64,000 nt of DNA from Sediminibacterium soli (GCF_009939225.1 NZ_JAACJR010000009.1:1-64000), one strand, 5' to 3'; positions 24,788-36,274 are shown, numbered from the stretch's first letter. Notes: generated by a model not told the origin, from the letters alone. Numbers and translations: made by a program.

Positions 24788-25750
24788 TTATCGGTTCAAG
24801 ATAAAGGCGCTGACAGCGTTAACCAGGTTTTTGTCAACCGGCAGCTGCGGGTTGTAATAAGCGGCCATATTTTCGGATTTTTCTGCGGAAACCTGTTTCA
24901 GCACATGGTTCATTTTCTCCAGCAATACCAGCTGCGCACCGGGTTTGGCCGCGGCCAGCCTGTTTGCATCGTCCACACTAACCTGGAGATCATGGGTTCC
25001 CTGCAGGATCAGAACAGGAATGGTCAGTTTCCTGATTTCAACCTGCGGATCGTACCGGAACCAGGAGATCAGGTAGGGCTGAACGCTTGGTCTGAACAGC
25101 GCTGCCAGCATGGGGTTTACAGTCACCACGGTCTTTCCCTGGCTTAGCGAATCGAGGATCGGCAGGGACAGGTCCCTTACAATAGCCGGCTGGCCGTTCA
25201 TCTGTTCGCGCAGTGTTTTATCGGCCGACTGACCCGCGCCGGCGATGGATACAAACTTACCGGCATCCCGGGCAGCCATCATCCCGATCAGCGAGCCCTC
25301 GCTGTGGCCGATTACGGTAATACCGGAGAACCGGTTATCGATTCGCAACAGCGCGATCCATTGTTGTGCATCGGTAATATAATCGCCGAAACGGAGATCC
25401 GCCTCGCGTTTACCTGCACCCACGCTTTGGGCAATACCTCTTTTGTCGTACCGCAGCGAGGCGATGCCGTTTACCGCAAGCGCTTCGGCAAGTTGTTTAA
25501 GACCGTTGTTCTTCATCGCAGGAATGTTGCCATCCCTGTCTGTAGGGCCGGAGCCTGCAATAATCAGCGCCACAGGCATGCGGCCGGTTACCGCGGCGGG
25601 TACGGTAAGTGTGCCGTAAAGATCGCCGGTGGCGGTTTTAAGCACAAGCGGCGATGCCGTAAAAGCCGTATCGGCATTAGCAGCAAAAATCGGGGAGCTG
25701 TAAAACCCAAGCAAGACAACCAGTAGACAGTATCTGCGCATACGATTCAT
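24788..25750 (-). CDS. Secreted alpha/beta hydrolase
   Basis: 320 residues, signal peptide to about residue 23 (MRRYCLLVVLLGFYSSPIFAA; an ATG 9 nt downstream is an equally good start). Hydrolase features: ALIIAGSGPTDRDGN oxyanion region, LRYDKRGIAQS, nucleophile elbow GHSEGS with Ser150, Asp in LQGTHDLQVSVDD and His in LEKMNHVLKQVS. This is the pattern of the YfhR/dienelactone-hydrolase-like esterase group; the substrate is not evident. It sits upstream of DPP IV, 25 nt apart, suggesting a periplasmic peptide or ester scavenging unit. Confidence 0.88.
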   Translation of the reverse strand: MNRMRRYCLLVVLLGFYSSPIFAANADTAFTASPLVLKTATGDLYGTLTVPAAVTGRMPVALIIAGSGPTDRDGNIPAMKNNGLKQLAEALAVNGIASLRYDKRGIAQSVGAGKREADLRFGDYITDAQQWIALLRIDNRFSGITVIGHSEGSLIGMMAARDAGKFVSIAGAGQSADKTLREQMNGQPAIVRDLSLPILDSLSQGKTVVTVNPMLAALFRPSVQPYLISWFRYDPQVEIRKLTIPVLILQGTHDLQVSVDDANRLAAAKPGAQLVLLEKMNHVLKQVSAEKSENMAAYYNPQLPVDKNLVNAVSAFILNR

Positions 25751-25861
25751 TTTTGGGTAAGGGAATACCTATCATGCTCAATAAAACAGACCCGAAAGAT
25801 AACAACTCCCTCCGATCGGGCACAAACCGATTTTAACACAGACTATGCGGATTTTCACTCC

Positions 25862-25907
25862 GAAAAAACAAAGCCCCGTATCCACGGAACCATGGAACGG
25901 GGCTTTG
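25862..25907 (-). terminator. Rho-independent terminator of pyrG
   Basis: Minus-strand stem CAAAGCCCCGT/ACGGGGCTTTG (11 bp) with a 17-nt loop, followed by TTTTTTC. It starts 16 nt after the pyrG stop. Confidence 0.85.
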
Positions 25908-25923
25908 TGCGATCTTGCTGTTA

Positions 25924-27594
<1,671 letters not shown>

Positions 27595-27862
27595 TTATTA
27601 TTAACCTGTTATGTAACCCTGTTACCGGCCTGCACCGCCTTAACGGGCCTGGGCGGATCAATAAAAAACAATCCCCATGCAAACTGCTTTGCGGCTGGGT
27701 ACTAAAACATATGACCTGTAAATGGAATGTGGAAAATTCTCAGAGGTCGTACAAAGCTACACCAAAAAAACAAACTGCAAAAAACAGTCGGGCGCAGATC
27801 CCTTTTTCCCGCCCGGAAGTGTTAATTTGACGTGCAAATCTTTACCCTAAAATCCTTTGAAA

Positions 27863-28741
27863 ATGAAAAAGCTGTTTTTCATTGCACTCTCGGCGCTTGC
27901 CGTGGCCGCATTTCTCGGTTACCGGTACAAAACGCCCGAACCCGAACTGCTTACCCCCGGCTGTTACCTCAGTTGCTTTAATGCCGATGTACGCGAGCAG
28001 TTTCGTCAGGAAGCCAATACCATGGCTTTTGCCGGCCTGCACCCCATACCGCTGGCATACCGGCTGCAGAACCCCAGCGGCAGGACCGTTGGTTTTAAAG
28101 CCGCCGACGGCTCGGAGGCCTCCGGTTACGAGATCAGGAGCCCGAAAAAATCCAACAAATGGATTTTCGTGATCCAGGAGTGGTGGGGACTGAACGATTA
28201 TATCAAACGCGAGAGCGAAACCCTGTCGAAGGAACTGGATAATGTGAATGTGATAGCCCTTGATCTCTACGATGGCAAGGTGGCCGCCACGCCCGACAGC
28301 GCCATGAAACTGGTACAGGGGGCCAAAACCGATCGGCTGGAGAACATCATCAAAGGCGCCATTGTCTATGCGGGCGGCGATGCCCGGATCTATACCATTG
28401 GCTGGTGTTTTGGCGGTATGTGGAGCCTGCAATCTTCTATTCTTGCGGGCAAACAGGGCGCCGGCTGTGTGATGTATTATGGCCGCCCCGAGACCAATCC
28501 CGAAAAACTGAAAATGCTCAACTGCGATGTGATCGGTTTCTTCGGCAACAAAGACCGCAGCCCCTCACCCGAAATGGTCAGCAAATTTGAAGCGGATATG
28601 CAGGCCGCCGGTAAAAAACTGAGCACGCACAAATACGATGCAGGCCATGGCTTTGCCAACCCGAGCAATCCCTCCTTCAACAAAGAAGCCACCGAAGACG
28701 CACATGCAAAAGCGATTGCGTTCTTTAAAGCGCATATGTAA
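27863..28741 (+). CDS. Exported dienelactone hydrolase family protein
   Basis: 292 residues from ATG 27863; a TTG two codons upstream is less likely. Membrane signal MKKLFFIALSALAVAAFLGY. The hydrolase domain starts near residue 70: GYEIRSPKKSNKWIFVIQEWWGLNDYI, nucleophile Cys182 in GWCFGG, Asp in FFGNKDRSP and His in DAGHGFANP, the Cys-Asp-His triad of carboxymethylenebutenolidase. Two cysteines (PGCYLSC) near residue 34 are extra to the core. Classical members are cytoplasmic lactonases; here export suggests a periplasmic ester or lactone substrate. A strong terminator follows. Confidence 0.9.
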   Translation: MKKLFFIALSALAVAAFLGYRYKTPEPELLTPGCYLSCFNADVREQFRQEANTMAFAGLHPIPLAYRLQNPSGRTVGFKAADGSEASGYEIRSPKKSNKWIFVIQEWWGLNDYIKRESETLSKELDNVNVIALDLYDGKVAATPDSAMKLVQGAKTDRLENIIKGAIVYAGGDARIYTIGWCFGGMWSLQSSILAGKQGAGCVMYYGRPETNPEKLKMLNCDVIGFFGNKDRSPSPEMVSKFEADMQAAGKKLSTHKYDAGHGFANPSNPSFNKEATEDAHAKAIAFFKAHM

Positions 28742-28757
28742 ACCCAATTTTCAAATG

Positions 28758-28807
28758 GCAATCCTCAAAAGTGATGGATCCTGTCGCTTTTGAGGATTGC
28801 TTTTTTT
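28758..28807 (+). terminator. Rho-independent terminator
   Basis: 14-bp stem GCAATCCTCAAAAG/CTTTTGAGGATTGC with a 15-nt loop and seven T. The T run overlaps the stop codon of convergent proC, so it may also halt that transcript. Confidence 0.85.
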
Positions 28808-29606
28808 ACATATCGTTTACGATCTTCCGGTAGCTGGTTACCACCCCTTTTATCAATGAGGAACTGAAGCCCTGGTGTTCCATTTCGTTGAGACCGGCAA
28901 TGGTACAGCCTTTGGGCGTGGTTACCTTATCGATCTCCTGTTCCGGATGGGTGTTCTTGGTCAGCAGTAGTTCCGCTGCGCCTTTTACCGTTTGAGCGGC
29001 GATCAGCGAAGCGGTGGCCGCGCTGAAACCGATCTCGATACCGCCCTGTATATTGGCACGTATGTAGCGCATGGCATAGGCGGTACCGCAGGCGCCCAGC
29101 ACCGTTGCGGCATCCATCAGTTTTTCTTCTATGAACACAGACCTGCCCAGCTGGTCGAATAACCGGGAAGCATAACCTATCTGCTCCTGCGAGGCGTTCT
29201 CGGCGCAGATGCATGTCATGCTCTGCTGGATGGCGATCGCCGTGTTGGGCATGGCGCGGAAAACCGGTATCCTGTCTCCCACAATCTCTTTGATATCCTT
29301 GATCCATAAACCGGTAACCACACTTACCAGCACATGTTTTGCCGGGTCCAGTACGGGAAGGATTCCTGTTAACACCTCTTTTACCTGGAAGGGCTTAACG
29401 GCCAGCACCACCCAGCTGGCATTGCTTACCGCCGCTGCATTGTCGCTGCCGGTCTGGATGCCTTTTTGCTTCAGCGTCTGCAGCAATGCAGGGTTGCGGC
29501 GTGTAACGGTAATATTTTCCGCTGCTACGAACCCGCTGTCTACCAGTCCTTCTGCCATGGCGGCGCCAAGATTACCGCCGCCGATGATGGCGATCTTTGT
29601 TTTCAT
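28806..29606 (-). CDS. proC: Pyrroline-5-carboxylate reductase
   Basis: 266 residues. N-terminal Rossmann motif IGGGNLGAAMAEGL, NADP-region TRRNPA, VLAVKPFQV, RAMPNTAIAIQQSMT and the C-terminal dimer domain with GACGTAYAMRYI...AAQTVKGAAELL and VTTPKGCTIAGLNEME. It reduces pyrroline-5-carboxylate to proline in the cytoplasm. Single gene, 106 nt after the stop region of hldD on the same strand as hldD and purL. Confidence 0.97.
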   Translation of the reverse strand: MKTKIAIIGGGNLGAAMAEGLVDSGFVAAENITVTRRNPALLQTLKQKGIQTGSDNAAAVSNASWVVLAVKPFQVKEVLTGILPVLDPAKHVLVSVVTGLWIKDIKEIVGDRIPVFRAMPNTAIAIQQSMTCICAENASQEQIGYASRLFDQLGRSVFIEEKLMDAATVLGACGTAYAMRYIRANIQGGIEIGFSAATASLIAAQTVKGAAELLLTKNTHPEQEIDKVTTPKGCTIAGLNEMEHQGFSSSLIKGVVTSYRKIVNDM

Positions 29607-29712
29607 ACGATTGCTTTGCGATGAAGTTACGGAAAAGCCGACAGTCTACTCAGGCTGTAGAATACAAATACCCGGTGGAGGGTGAGGTTTGGGGGACCAG
29701 GGGAATGGCCGA

Positions 29713-30705
29713 CTAAAAATATTTCAGTCCAACCAGGTAATGGCGCACGTAATCCGCAATGCCTTCTTCCAGCGAGGCGAATGGCTGCGTGTATCCTGCG
29801 GATCTTAGTTTGTGCATATCGGCTTCGGTGAAATACTGGTATTTATCGCGTATGTCTTCCGGCATATCGATAAACACGATCCTGGGTTCCCTGTCAAGTC
29901 CGGCGAAAGTGGCATTTACCAGATCGGTAAACGAACGGGCTTTGCCTGTGCCCAGGTTGTAGAGGCCATTGTTAGCAGACGGCCATTGGTTACCGAGCAT
30001 TTTGTCCATCATCCAGCCGATCACGCCGATCACATCCTTTACATAAATGAAATCGCGGAGCTGTTCGCCGTCTTTAAACCCTTCTTTATGGCTTTTGAAC
30101 AGTTTCACGAAACCATTCTGATTGATCTGGTTGAATGAGTGCCAGATCACGCTGGCCATCCTTGCCTTGTGGTATTCGTTGGGGCCGTAGACATTGAAAA
30201 ATTTCAGACCAGTCCATGCAGGCGGCGCTTCTGTCTGCCGCAGGGCCCATTTATCGAATTCGTTCTTGCTTACGCCGTAAGGGTTCAGCGGTTTGAGCCG
30301 GTCAACCAGTGCATGATCGTCTTGGTAACCAAATTCTCCGGCGCCATAAGTGGCTGCGGAAGACGCATAAATAAGGGGAATGGATTGCTGCACACAGTAC
30401 TGCCAGATATCTTTTGAAAACACTAGATTCAGTTCTTCGTGAACGGCGTAGTCGAATTCTGTCGTATCGGTGCGGGCCCCCAGGTGGATAATGATGTCGA
30501 GTTTGGGCTTATTGGCTTCGAGCCATTCAAAAAGATTGTAGCGCTCAACAACATCAGTGTATTTCTTCGATTCCCAGTTCTTTCTTTTTTCTTCCGCGCC
30601 AAAATCGTCCACCAGTATGATGTTCTCATACCCTTTTTTGTTCAGGTATTCCACCATACATGAACCGATAAAACCCGCTGCGCCTGTTACGATGATCGAA
30701 GACAT
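29713..30705 (-). CDS. hldD: ADP-L-glycero-D-manno-heptose 6-epimerase
   Basis: 330 residues, extended short-chain dehydrogenase. TGAAGFIGS nucleotide loop, HLGARTDTTE (typical of HldD), SSAATYG, catalytic Tyr143 and Lys147 in YGVSK, FFNVYGPNEYHKARMASV, and QLRDFIYVKDV. It makes the L,D-heptose donor for the inner core of lipopolysaccharide, so the host has a heptose-containing outer envelope. No other heptose genes are nearby. 56 nt downstream of the purL stop side; purL reads toward it. Confidence 0.96.
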   Translation of the reverse strand: MSSIIVTGAAGFIGSCMVEYLNKKGYENIILVDDFGAEEKRKNWESKKYTDVVERYNLFEWLEANKPKLDIIIHLGARTDTTEFDYAVHEELNLVFSKDIWQYCVQQSIPLIYASSAATYGAGEFGYQDDHALVDRLKPLNPYGVSKNEFDKWALRQTEAPPAWTGLKFFNVYGPNEYHKARMASVIWHSFNQINQNGFVKLFKSHKEGFKDGEQLRDFIYVKDVIGVIGWMMDKMLGNQWPSANNGLYNLGTGKARSFTDLVNATFAGLDREPRIVFIDMPEDIRDKYQYFTEADMHKLRSAGYTQPFASLEEGIADYVRHYLVGLKYF

Positions 30706-30761
30706 GGGAAAAAAGTAAAAAATTCAAAAATCAAAAGCGAATAAAGCAGTGCCGTTCGGCA

Positions 30762-32963
30762 TTACACCCTGAGTGTTTTCTCTATCGCTGTATCGTATTT
30801 CAGTTTCCAGTCTGTTGTATTGCCCCAGTTCTGGCCGTTTACGCTGATATTGCCTGCGGTCACGGTGCCGAGTTCTGTAATGGCAATACCTGCCTGTTTT
30901 GCTTTTGCAATAACCAGTGCTGCATTGGCTGCGGAAACCACCACGCGCGACTGCGCTTCACCAAACCAATAGGCATCGTTACGCAGCCCGTTGCCGGCGG
31001 TAACATCGAATCCGAGCCCGGCGGGGAAGGCGCTTTCCAGCAGGGTAATGGCCAGTCCCCCTTCGCTGATATCGTGTGCGCTGCTGATCAGTTTGTCTTT
31101 GATAAGTGCTGCCACCAGTTTCTGTACCGCCAGTTCTTTTTCCAGTTCAAAATGCGGGGCGGGTGAGTATTCGATCCCGCGGATCTTGTGCAGGTATTCA
31201 GATGAGCCGATACAGTTCCTCGCCTCGCCGATCAGCAGTATCGCATCGCCTGTCTGCTTGAAATCGAGCGTCATCCGGTCTGCCAGCGTATCCAGGATAC
31301 CAACCATACCGATGGTAGGTGTTGGGTAAACAGGACCGTTGGGGTTTTGGTTATAGAAGCTCACGTTACCGCCGGTAACGGGCGTATCGAATGCCCGGCA
31401 GGCATCGCCCATGCCGGTAACGGCTTTTACGAACTGGTAATACACTTCGGGATCGTACGGGTTTCCGAAGTTGAGACAGTTGGTTATGCCAATGGGTTCT
31501 CCGCCGCTGCAGACGATGTTGCGTGCCGCTTCGGCCACCGCAATCATACCACCTGTATATGGATCGGCAAATACGTATTTGCTGTTACAGTCAACGGTGA
31601 TCGCCAGCGCCTTACCCGTGCCTTTGGCCAGTATCACGGACGCATCGCTTGGTGTATTGGTAGAGGTATTGGCCGTTCCCACCATGCTGTCGTACTGTGT
31701 ATATACCCAGCGTTTGGAAGCAATATTCGGTATCTGCACCAGTTGCTCCGCAATTGCTTTCAGATCCGTCACATCGGCCACATTATCTATAGAAAAGGCT
31801 TTGATCTTTTCAAAATATTTCGGTTCCCTGTATTCGCGGGTGTATTGCGGTGCACCGCCGCCGAGTACGAGTTCTTCTGCGGGAATCTCGGCTTCGAGTT
31901 CACCGTGCATATAGAATTTCAGCAGGCCGTCGTCGGTTACATAACCGATCTCGCTGGCGCTGAGATCCCATTTTTCGAATACGTCTGTTACAGCCTGTTC
32001 TTTTCCTTTCTCCACTACCACCAGCATGCGCTCCTGGCTTTCGCTGAGCAGCAGTTCCCAGGCTTTCATATTTTTCTGACGGGTAGGCACTTTTTCCAGA
32101 TCGATATGCATACCCACACCACCTTTTGCACTCATTTCGGCTGTGGAACAAATGATGCCTGCGGCGCCCATATCCTGCATTCCGATCACGGCGCCGGTAT
32201 CGATCACTTCCAGACAGGCTTCCAGCAGTTTCTTTTCCTGAAAAGGGTCGCCCACCTGTACGGCGGGCAGTTCTTCGGCGCTTTCGGCGGTAATATTGGC
32301 AGACGCAAAAGAGGCGCCGCCGATACCGTCTTTACCCGTAGCACTTCCCACAAAAAACACCGGATTGCCGGTTCCTTTGGCGGTGGCGCTGATCATCCTG
32401 TCGGCTTTCATGATACCCACGCTCATGGCGTTTACAAGCGGATTGGTATGATAGCATTCTTCAAAATATACTTCGCCGCCAACGGTGGGTACGCCAAAGC
32501 AGTTGCCGTAATGACCGATGCCATGCACCACACCTGCAAGAAGACGTTGTGTTTTTTTATCTGCCAGGTTACCAAAACGGAGGCTGTTCAGCGAGGCGAT
32601 GGGACGGGCGCCCATGGTAAATATATCACGCTGTATACCACCCACACCGGTTGCCGCGCCCTGAAACGGTTCGATGGCGCTGGGGTGGTTATGGCTTTCA
32701 ATCTTGAATACCACGCCAAAACCATTGCCCATATCCATCAGTCCTGCGTTCTCCTCTCCGGCTGCCACCAGCATCCGGCCGCCGCTGCGGGGAAGGGTTT
32801 TCAGCCATTTGATCGAGTTCTTATAGCTGCAGTGTTCGCTCCACATGCCGCTGAAAGCGCAAAGCTCTGTAAAGTTGGGAGTGCGGCCGAGTTTCTGTTT
32901 GATAAGTTCAAATTCCTCGGCGGTAAGCCGTAACTGTTCGGCGGTCTTGGCGGTTATTTCCAT
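30762..32963 (-). CDS. purL: Phosphoribosylformylglycinamidine synthase subunit PurL
   Basis: 733 residues, the small PurL type that works with separate PurQ and PurS. Key parts: FSGMWSEHCSYKNSI near residue 40, ENAGLMDMGNGFGVVFKIESHNHPSAIEPFQGAATGVGG (ATP/FGAR site; only partly quoted here as key groups), IGMQDMGAAGIICS and the second half with AVAEAARNIVCSGGEPIGITNCLNFG. It converts FGAR to FGAM in purine synthesis. No glutaminase domain. The start is followed upstream by an octamer-word hairpin (33010-33068). A weak 5-bp hairpin lies directly after the stop. Confidence 0.96.
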   Translation of the reverse strand: MEITAKTAEQLRLTAEEFELIKQKLGRTPNFTELCAFSGMWSEHCSYKNSIKWLKTLPRSGGRMLVAAGEENAGLMDMGNGFGVVFKIESHNHPSAIEPFQGAATGVGGIQRDIFTMGARPIASLNSLRFGNLADKKTQRLLAGVVHGIGHYGNCFGVPTVGGEVYFEECYHTNPLVNAMSVGIMKADRMISATAKGTGNPVFFVGSATGKDGIGGASFASANITAESAEELPAVQVGDPFQEKKLLEACLEVIDTGAVIGMQDMGAAGIICSTAEMSAKGGVGMHIDLEKVPTRQKNMKAWELLLSESQERMLVVVEKGKEQAVTDVFEKWDLSASEIGYVTDDGLLKFYMHGELEAEIPAEELVLGGGAPQYTREYREPKYFEKIKAFSIDNVADVTDLKAIAEQLVQIPNIASKRWVYTQYDSMVGTANTSTNTPSDASVILAKGTGKALAITVDCNSKYVFADPYTGGMIAVAEAARNIVCSGGEPIGITNCLNFGNPYDPEVYYQFVKAVTGMGDACRAFDTPVTGGNVSFYNQNPNGPVYPTPTIGMVGILDTLADRMTLDFKQTGDAILLIGEARNCIGSSEYLHKIRGIEYSPAPHFELEKELAVQKLVAALIKDKLISSAHDISEGGLAITLLESAFPAGLGFDVTAGNGLRNDAYWFGEAQSRVVVSAANAALVIAKAKQAGIAITELGTVTAGNISVNGQNWGNTTDWKLKYDTAIEKTLRV

Positions 32964-33009
32964 GATGCCGCGAAGGTAGGAAAATGGCGGTAAATGGATG
33001 GATTGTTAA

Positions 33010-33068
33010 ATGGCTGTATGGCTTACAGGTTGGACAAAATCATACCAACAATATAACCATACAGCCAT
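33010..33068. repeat. Octamer-word hairpin element, ATGGYTRN family, copy 2
   Basis: Arms ATGGCTGTATGG (33010-33021) and CCATACAGCCAT (33057-33068) pair perfectly around a 35-nt loop. Compared with copy 1 (16452), the C-to-T change in the left arm is matched by G-to-A in the right arm. The right arm context AACAATATAACCATACAGCCAT is homologous to copies 1 and 4. Located between the head-GIN gene stop and purL. Confidence 0.8.
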
Positions 33069-33090
33069 AACGACTATTGGCAGGCAGTCC

Positions 33091-33813
33091 TTATATTTTC
33101 ACCAGCCGTCCGCTTCCTGCCACATGCTTTTTTACTTCGGCGGCGGATCCTTTATAGGAAACATTGCCGCTGCCGCTGATGCTGGCATCCACGCTTTTGT
33201 TGGCGTTGAGTTTGATATTGCCGCTGCCGCTGATATGCGCTTCGGCATCGTTGGTGATGAGTTCCTGGCAATCCGCATTACCCGAGCCGCTTACCCTGGC
33301 ATCGATGCGGTTGGCCGAACCGGCCAGTGTGATATTGCCGCTGCCGGATATGCTTACATCCGCATCGCCCACTTTATCCAAATCGATACGGATATTGCCC
33401 GAACCGGATACCTTGAAACTGGTGCTGCCCTCGTTCCTGAACCGGCCCTTGCCAATGATATCGCCGCTGCCGGAAAGCGATACCCCCGTCATTTTGGTGA
33501 GCGATACATATATGGTGATCTTTTTACGCGAGTGCAGGTTCGCCCTTTTTTTGGTGCGGATCTGCAGTTTGCCGTTCTCCACTTCGGTTTCTATATAAGG
33601 TAACAGGTTTTCATCACCCTCCACCTGTATGGTGCTGCTTTCGCCGTAGCCGATCATCACATCCCAGGCGCCCGCTGAGGATACTGCAGTATAACTGCCC
33701 ACCTGACGGGATTCCTTCCGGATTTGCCCGTTGCCTTCAATTTTTTCCCAGGGCCACTGGGCAGATACCTGTATAACACCCAGCATCGCCGCCAGGAAGA
33801 GTAGTTTTTTCAT
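33091..33813 (-). CDS. Secreted head-GIN/DUF2807 putative adhesin
   Basis: 240 residues with signal peptide MKKLLFLAAMLGVIQVSAQ. The DUF2807 region opens with GSYTAVSSAGAWDVMIGYGES and continues as a beta-helix-like array with at least five copies of (V/I)SGSGNI or SGSGD spaced about 18-23 residues (residues of about 110-235). Such proteins are exported and thought to be surface or periplasmic; no enzymatic function is known. It is divergent from glnN and reads toward purL, from which it is separated by a hairpin element. Confidence 0.88.
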   Translation of the reverse strand: MKKLLFLAAMLGVIQVSAQWPWEKIEGNGQIRKESRQVGSYTAVSSAGAWDVMIGYGESSTIQVEGDENLLPYIETEVENGKLQIRTKKRANLHSRKKITIYVSLTKMTGVSLSGSGDIIGKGRFRNEGSTSFKVSGSGNIRIDLDKVGDADVSISGSGNITLAGSANRIDARVSGSGNADCQELITNDAEAHISGSGNIKLNANKSVDASISGSGNVSYKGSAAEVKKHVAGSGRLVKI

Positions 33814-33967
33814 AATCTTGGTTTTTTGCGATGAAACGGACGGAAAAAGAAGAAGTTACAACCGGCACAAAAAATACTCATATATCATTCTATATAAATA
33901 TAAATTAATTCTATATTTAATTTTGAACATGTTTTCTCATTTTTTATCAATAAAATTCTGATTTCAC

Positions 33968-33999
33968 TTGTTCCATTGCAGATTTTTAGCGTATTTTGG
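33968..33999 (+). promoter_or_regulatory. Candidate glnN promoter
   Basis: TTG at 33968-33970, 21-bp spacer, TATTTTGG at 33992-33999 (one base short of TAnnTTTG). It sits about 25 nt before the ATG, in a very AT-rich divergent gap. Confidence 0.4.
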
Positions 34000-34021
34000 G
34001 CTGTCTAAAAATCAACCAGCT

Positions 34022-36211
34022 ATGTCTTTACGCTTTGACGCAATTGGTGGTATCACCAACGAAACCGGGGCCCCGGCTCCTTCCGGTGCAAAAATCACCG
34101 GAATTTTCAACGAACATGTCTTTACCCTGAAAATCGCCCGCGAGTTCCTGAGCGACGAGGCTTATAAAAGTCTTGCCACCAGCATCCGTGGCGGTAAAAA
34201 GATCGACCGTATTGTTGCCAGCCAGATTGCCAGCGGTATTCGCGCATGGGCAGAAAGCAAAGGTGTTACCCACTTTACGCACTGGTTTCAGCCGCTTACC
34301 GGTACTACGGCCGAAAAGCATGATTCTTTCTTTACCCTCAAAAGCGATGGCACAGCGATAGAAGAGTTTGATGGTGCAGCATTGATCCAGCAGGAGCCTG
34401 ATGCATCTTCTTTCCCCAGCGGCGGTCTGCGCGCCACTTTCGAAGCACGCGGCTATACTGCCTGGGATCCCTCTTCCCCTCCCTTTATCATCGAGATCGG
34501 CAAAGGCAAAACCCTTTGCGTGCCTACGATCTTTGTTTCCTATACAGGCGAATCGCTCGACTATAAAGCGCCTTTGCTGAAAGCACTGGAAGCGCTGAAC
34601 AAATCTGCCGTTGAGGTTTGTAACTACTTTGACAAGAATATCACCAAAGTAACCGCTACCCTTGGATGGGAGCAGGAATATTTTGTGATCGACGAATCGC
34701 TGGTGAATGCACGTCCTGACCTGGTGCAGTGCGGCCGCACGGTATTCGGCGCTGCGCCTGCCAAAGGCCAGCAGCTGGAAGACCATTACTTCGGCTCCAT
34801 CCCGGAAAGGGTGTATGCTTTTATGCGTGATTACGAACAGGAAGCCTACAAACTCGGTATCCCCTTACGTACACGTCACAACGAAGTGGCGCCCGCTCAG
34901 TTTGAGTGCGCTCCGATCTTTGAAGAAGTGAATATTGCGGTTGACCACAATACCCTGCTGATGGATGTGATGACCCGCGTGGCAAAACGCCATAAACTGG
35001 TGGTGCTGCTGCACGAAAAACCATTTGCAGGCATCAACGGCAGCGGTAAACACAATAACTGGAGCATGGCAACCGATACAGGCGTAAACCTGCTGGCTCC
35101 CGGAAAAACACCGAAGACCAACCTGATGTTCCTGACCTTCTTTGTGAATACCATCAAAGCGGTTCATGACCATGCCGATATATTAAGGGCAGCCATCGCT
35201 TCTGCACCAAACGACCACCGTCTGGGTGCCAACGAAGCGCCTCCTGCCATCATTTCCGTATTCGTGGGCCAGTACCTTGCCAAAGTGCTGGCAGATGTGG
35301 AATCGAGGGTAAACACCAAATTCGATGAGCAGGACGAAGCGATCCTGAAACTGGACCTGCACCGCAGCATTCCCGAGCTGATGCTCGATAACACCGACCG
35401 TAACCGTACCTCTCCTTTTGCCTTCACCGGCAACAAATTCGAGTTCCGCGCGGTGGGTTCTTCTGCCAACTGCGCCATCTCCATGACAGTTGTGAACACG
35501 ATCATGGCCGATACGCTGAAGAAATTCAAGGCGGATGTGGATGCGCTGATTGAAAAAGGCGACAAGAAAGAGATCGCCATCATGCAGGTGATCCAGAAAT
35601 ACATTGTTGAGAGCAAGAAAGTATTGTTTGAAGGTGATGGCTACAGCGATGAATGGCACCATGAGGCCGAGCGCCGTGGTTTACCTAACCTGAAGACCAC
35701 ACCGGTTGCCCTGGATGCGATGATTACCGATAAAGCAAAAAAACTGTTCGAAGCAAACGGCGTTTACTCGCATACAGAGCTCGAGGCGCGTCATGAGATC
35801 GAACTGGAGAAATACATCAAAAAGGTACAGATCGAAGCGCGCATTATGGGCGATCTGGCGATCAACCATATCCTGCCCGCGGCTATCAAATACCAGAACG
35901 AACTGCTGACCAATGTAAACGGTCTGAAAGCGGCCGGCTTACCCGAATCTGCCTACAAAAGCCAGCTGACGCTGGTTACCGAGGTAAGCGAGCATATCCA
36001 GCAGGTGCACGACAAAGTGCATGAAATGGTGGAAGCCCGCAAAGTGGCCAACAACATCGAAAACACCCGCACCAAAGCCATCGCTTACGAAAGCCAGGTA
36101 AAGGCAAAATATTTCGATGATATCCGTTACCATGTTGACAAACTCGAACACCTGGTGGACGACGATATGTGGACGCTGCCCAAATACCGCGAGATGCTGT
36201 TCCTGCGTTAA
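34022..36211 (+). CDS. glnN: Glutamine synthetase type III
   Basis: 729 residues, the long GSIII form. I start at ATG 34022 (MSLRFDAIGGITNETG). Family features: THWFQPLTGTTAEKHDSF near residue 90, GWEQEYFVID (metal-binding Glu), RTRHNEVAPAQFECAPIFEE, HEKPFAGINGSGKHNNWSM, NDHRLGANEAPPAIISVF and the C-terminal helical region. GSIII ligates ammonia to glutamate with ATP as a dodecamer and is common in Bacteroidota and cyanobacteria. It is single, with its own terminator. The body of the gene shows a charged C-terminal helix bundle (about 600-729) usual for this type. Confidence 0.96.
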   Translation: MSLRFDAIGGITNETGAPAPSGAKITGIFNEHVFTLKIAREFLSDEAYKSLATSIRGGKKIDRIVASQIASGIRAWAESKGVTHFTHWFQPLTGTTAEKHDSFFTLKSDGTAIEEFDGAALIQQEPDASSFPSGGLRATFEARGYTAWDPSSPPFIIEIGKGKTLCVPTIFVSYTGESLDYKAPLLKALEALNKSAVEVCNYFDKNITKVTATLGWEQEYFVIDESLVNARPDLVQCGRTVFGAAPAKGQQLEDHYFGSIPERVYAFMRDYEQEAYKLGIPLRTRHNEVAPAQFECAPIFEEVNIAVDHNTLLMDVMTRVAKRHKLVVLLHEKPFAGINGSGKHNNWSMATDTGVNLLAPGKTPKTNLMFLTFFVNTIKAVHDHADILRAAIASAPNDHRLGANEAPPAIISVFVGQYLAKVLADVESRVNTKFDEQDEAILKLDLHRSIPELMLDNTDRNRTSPFAFTGNKFEFRAVGSSANCAISMTVVNTIMADTLKKFKADVDALIEKGDKKEIAIMQVIQKYIVESKKVLFEGDGYSDEWHHEAERRGLPNLKTTPVALDAMITDKAKKLFEANGVYSHTELEARHEIELEKYIKKVQIEARIMGDLAINHILPAAIKYQNELLTNVNGLKAAGLPESAYKSQLTLVTEVSEHIQQVHDKVHEMVEARKVANNIENTRTKAIAYESQVKAKYFDDIRYHVDKLEHLVDDDMWTLPKYREMLFLR

Positions 36212-36239
36212 TGCATTACTTTTTGACTTGAGCAATCAT

Positions 36240-36272
36240 AGCCCGCTTCTATTCTTAGAGCGGGCTTTTTTT
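36240..36272 (+). terminator. Rho-independent terminator of glnN
   Basis: Stem AGCCCGC/GCGGGCT with a 13-nt loop, followed by seven T, 29 nt after the stop. Confidence 0.88.
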
Positions 36273-36274
36273 AG

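Noticed and set aside
31347..32933. A 528-codon plus-strand open frame opposite purL
   Set aside because: Antisense shadow of purL; composition is His/Phe/Thr-heavy and no motif is seen.
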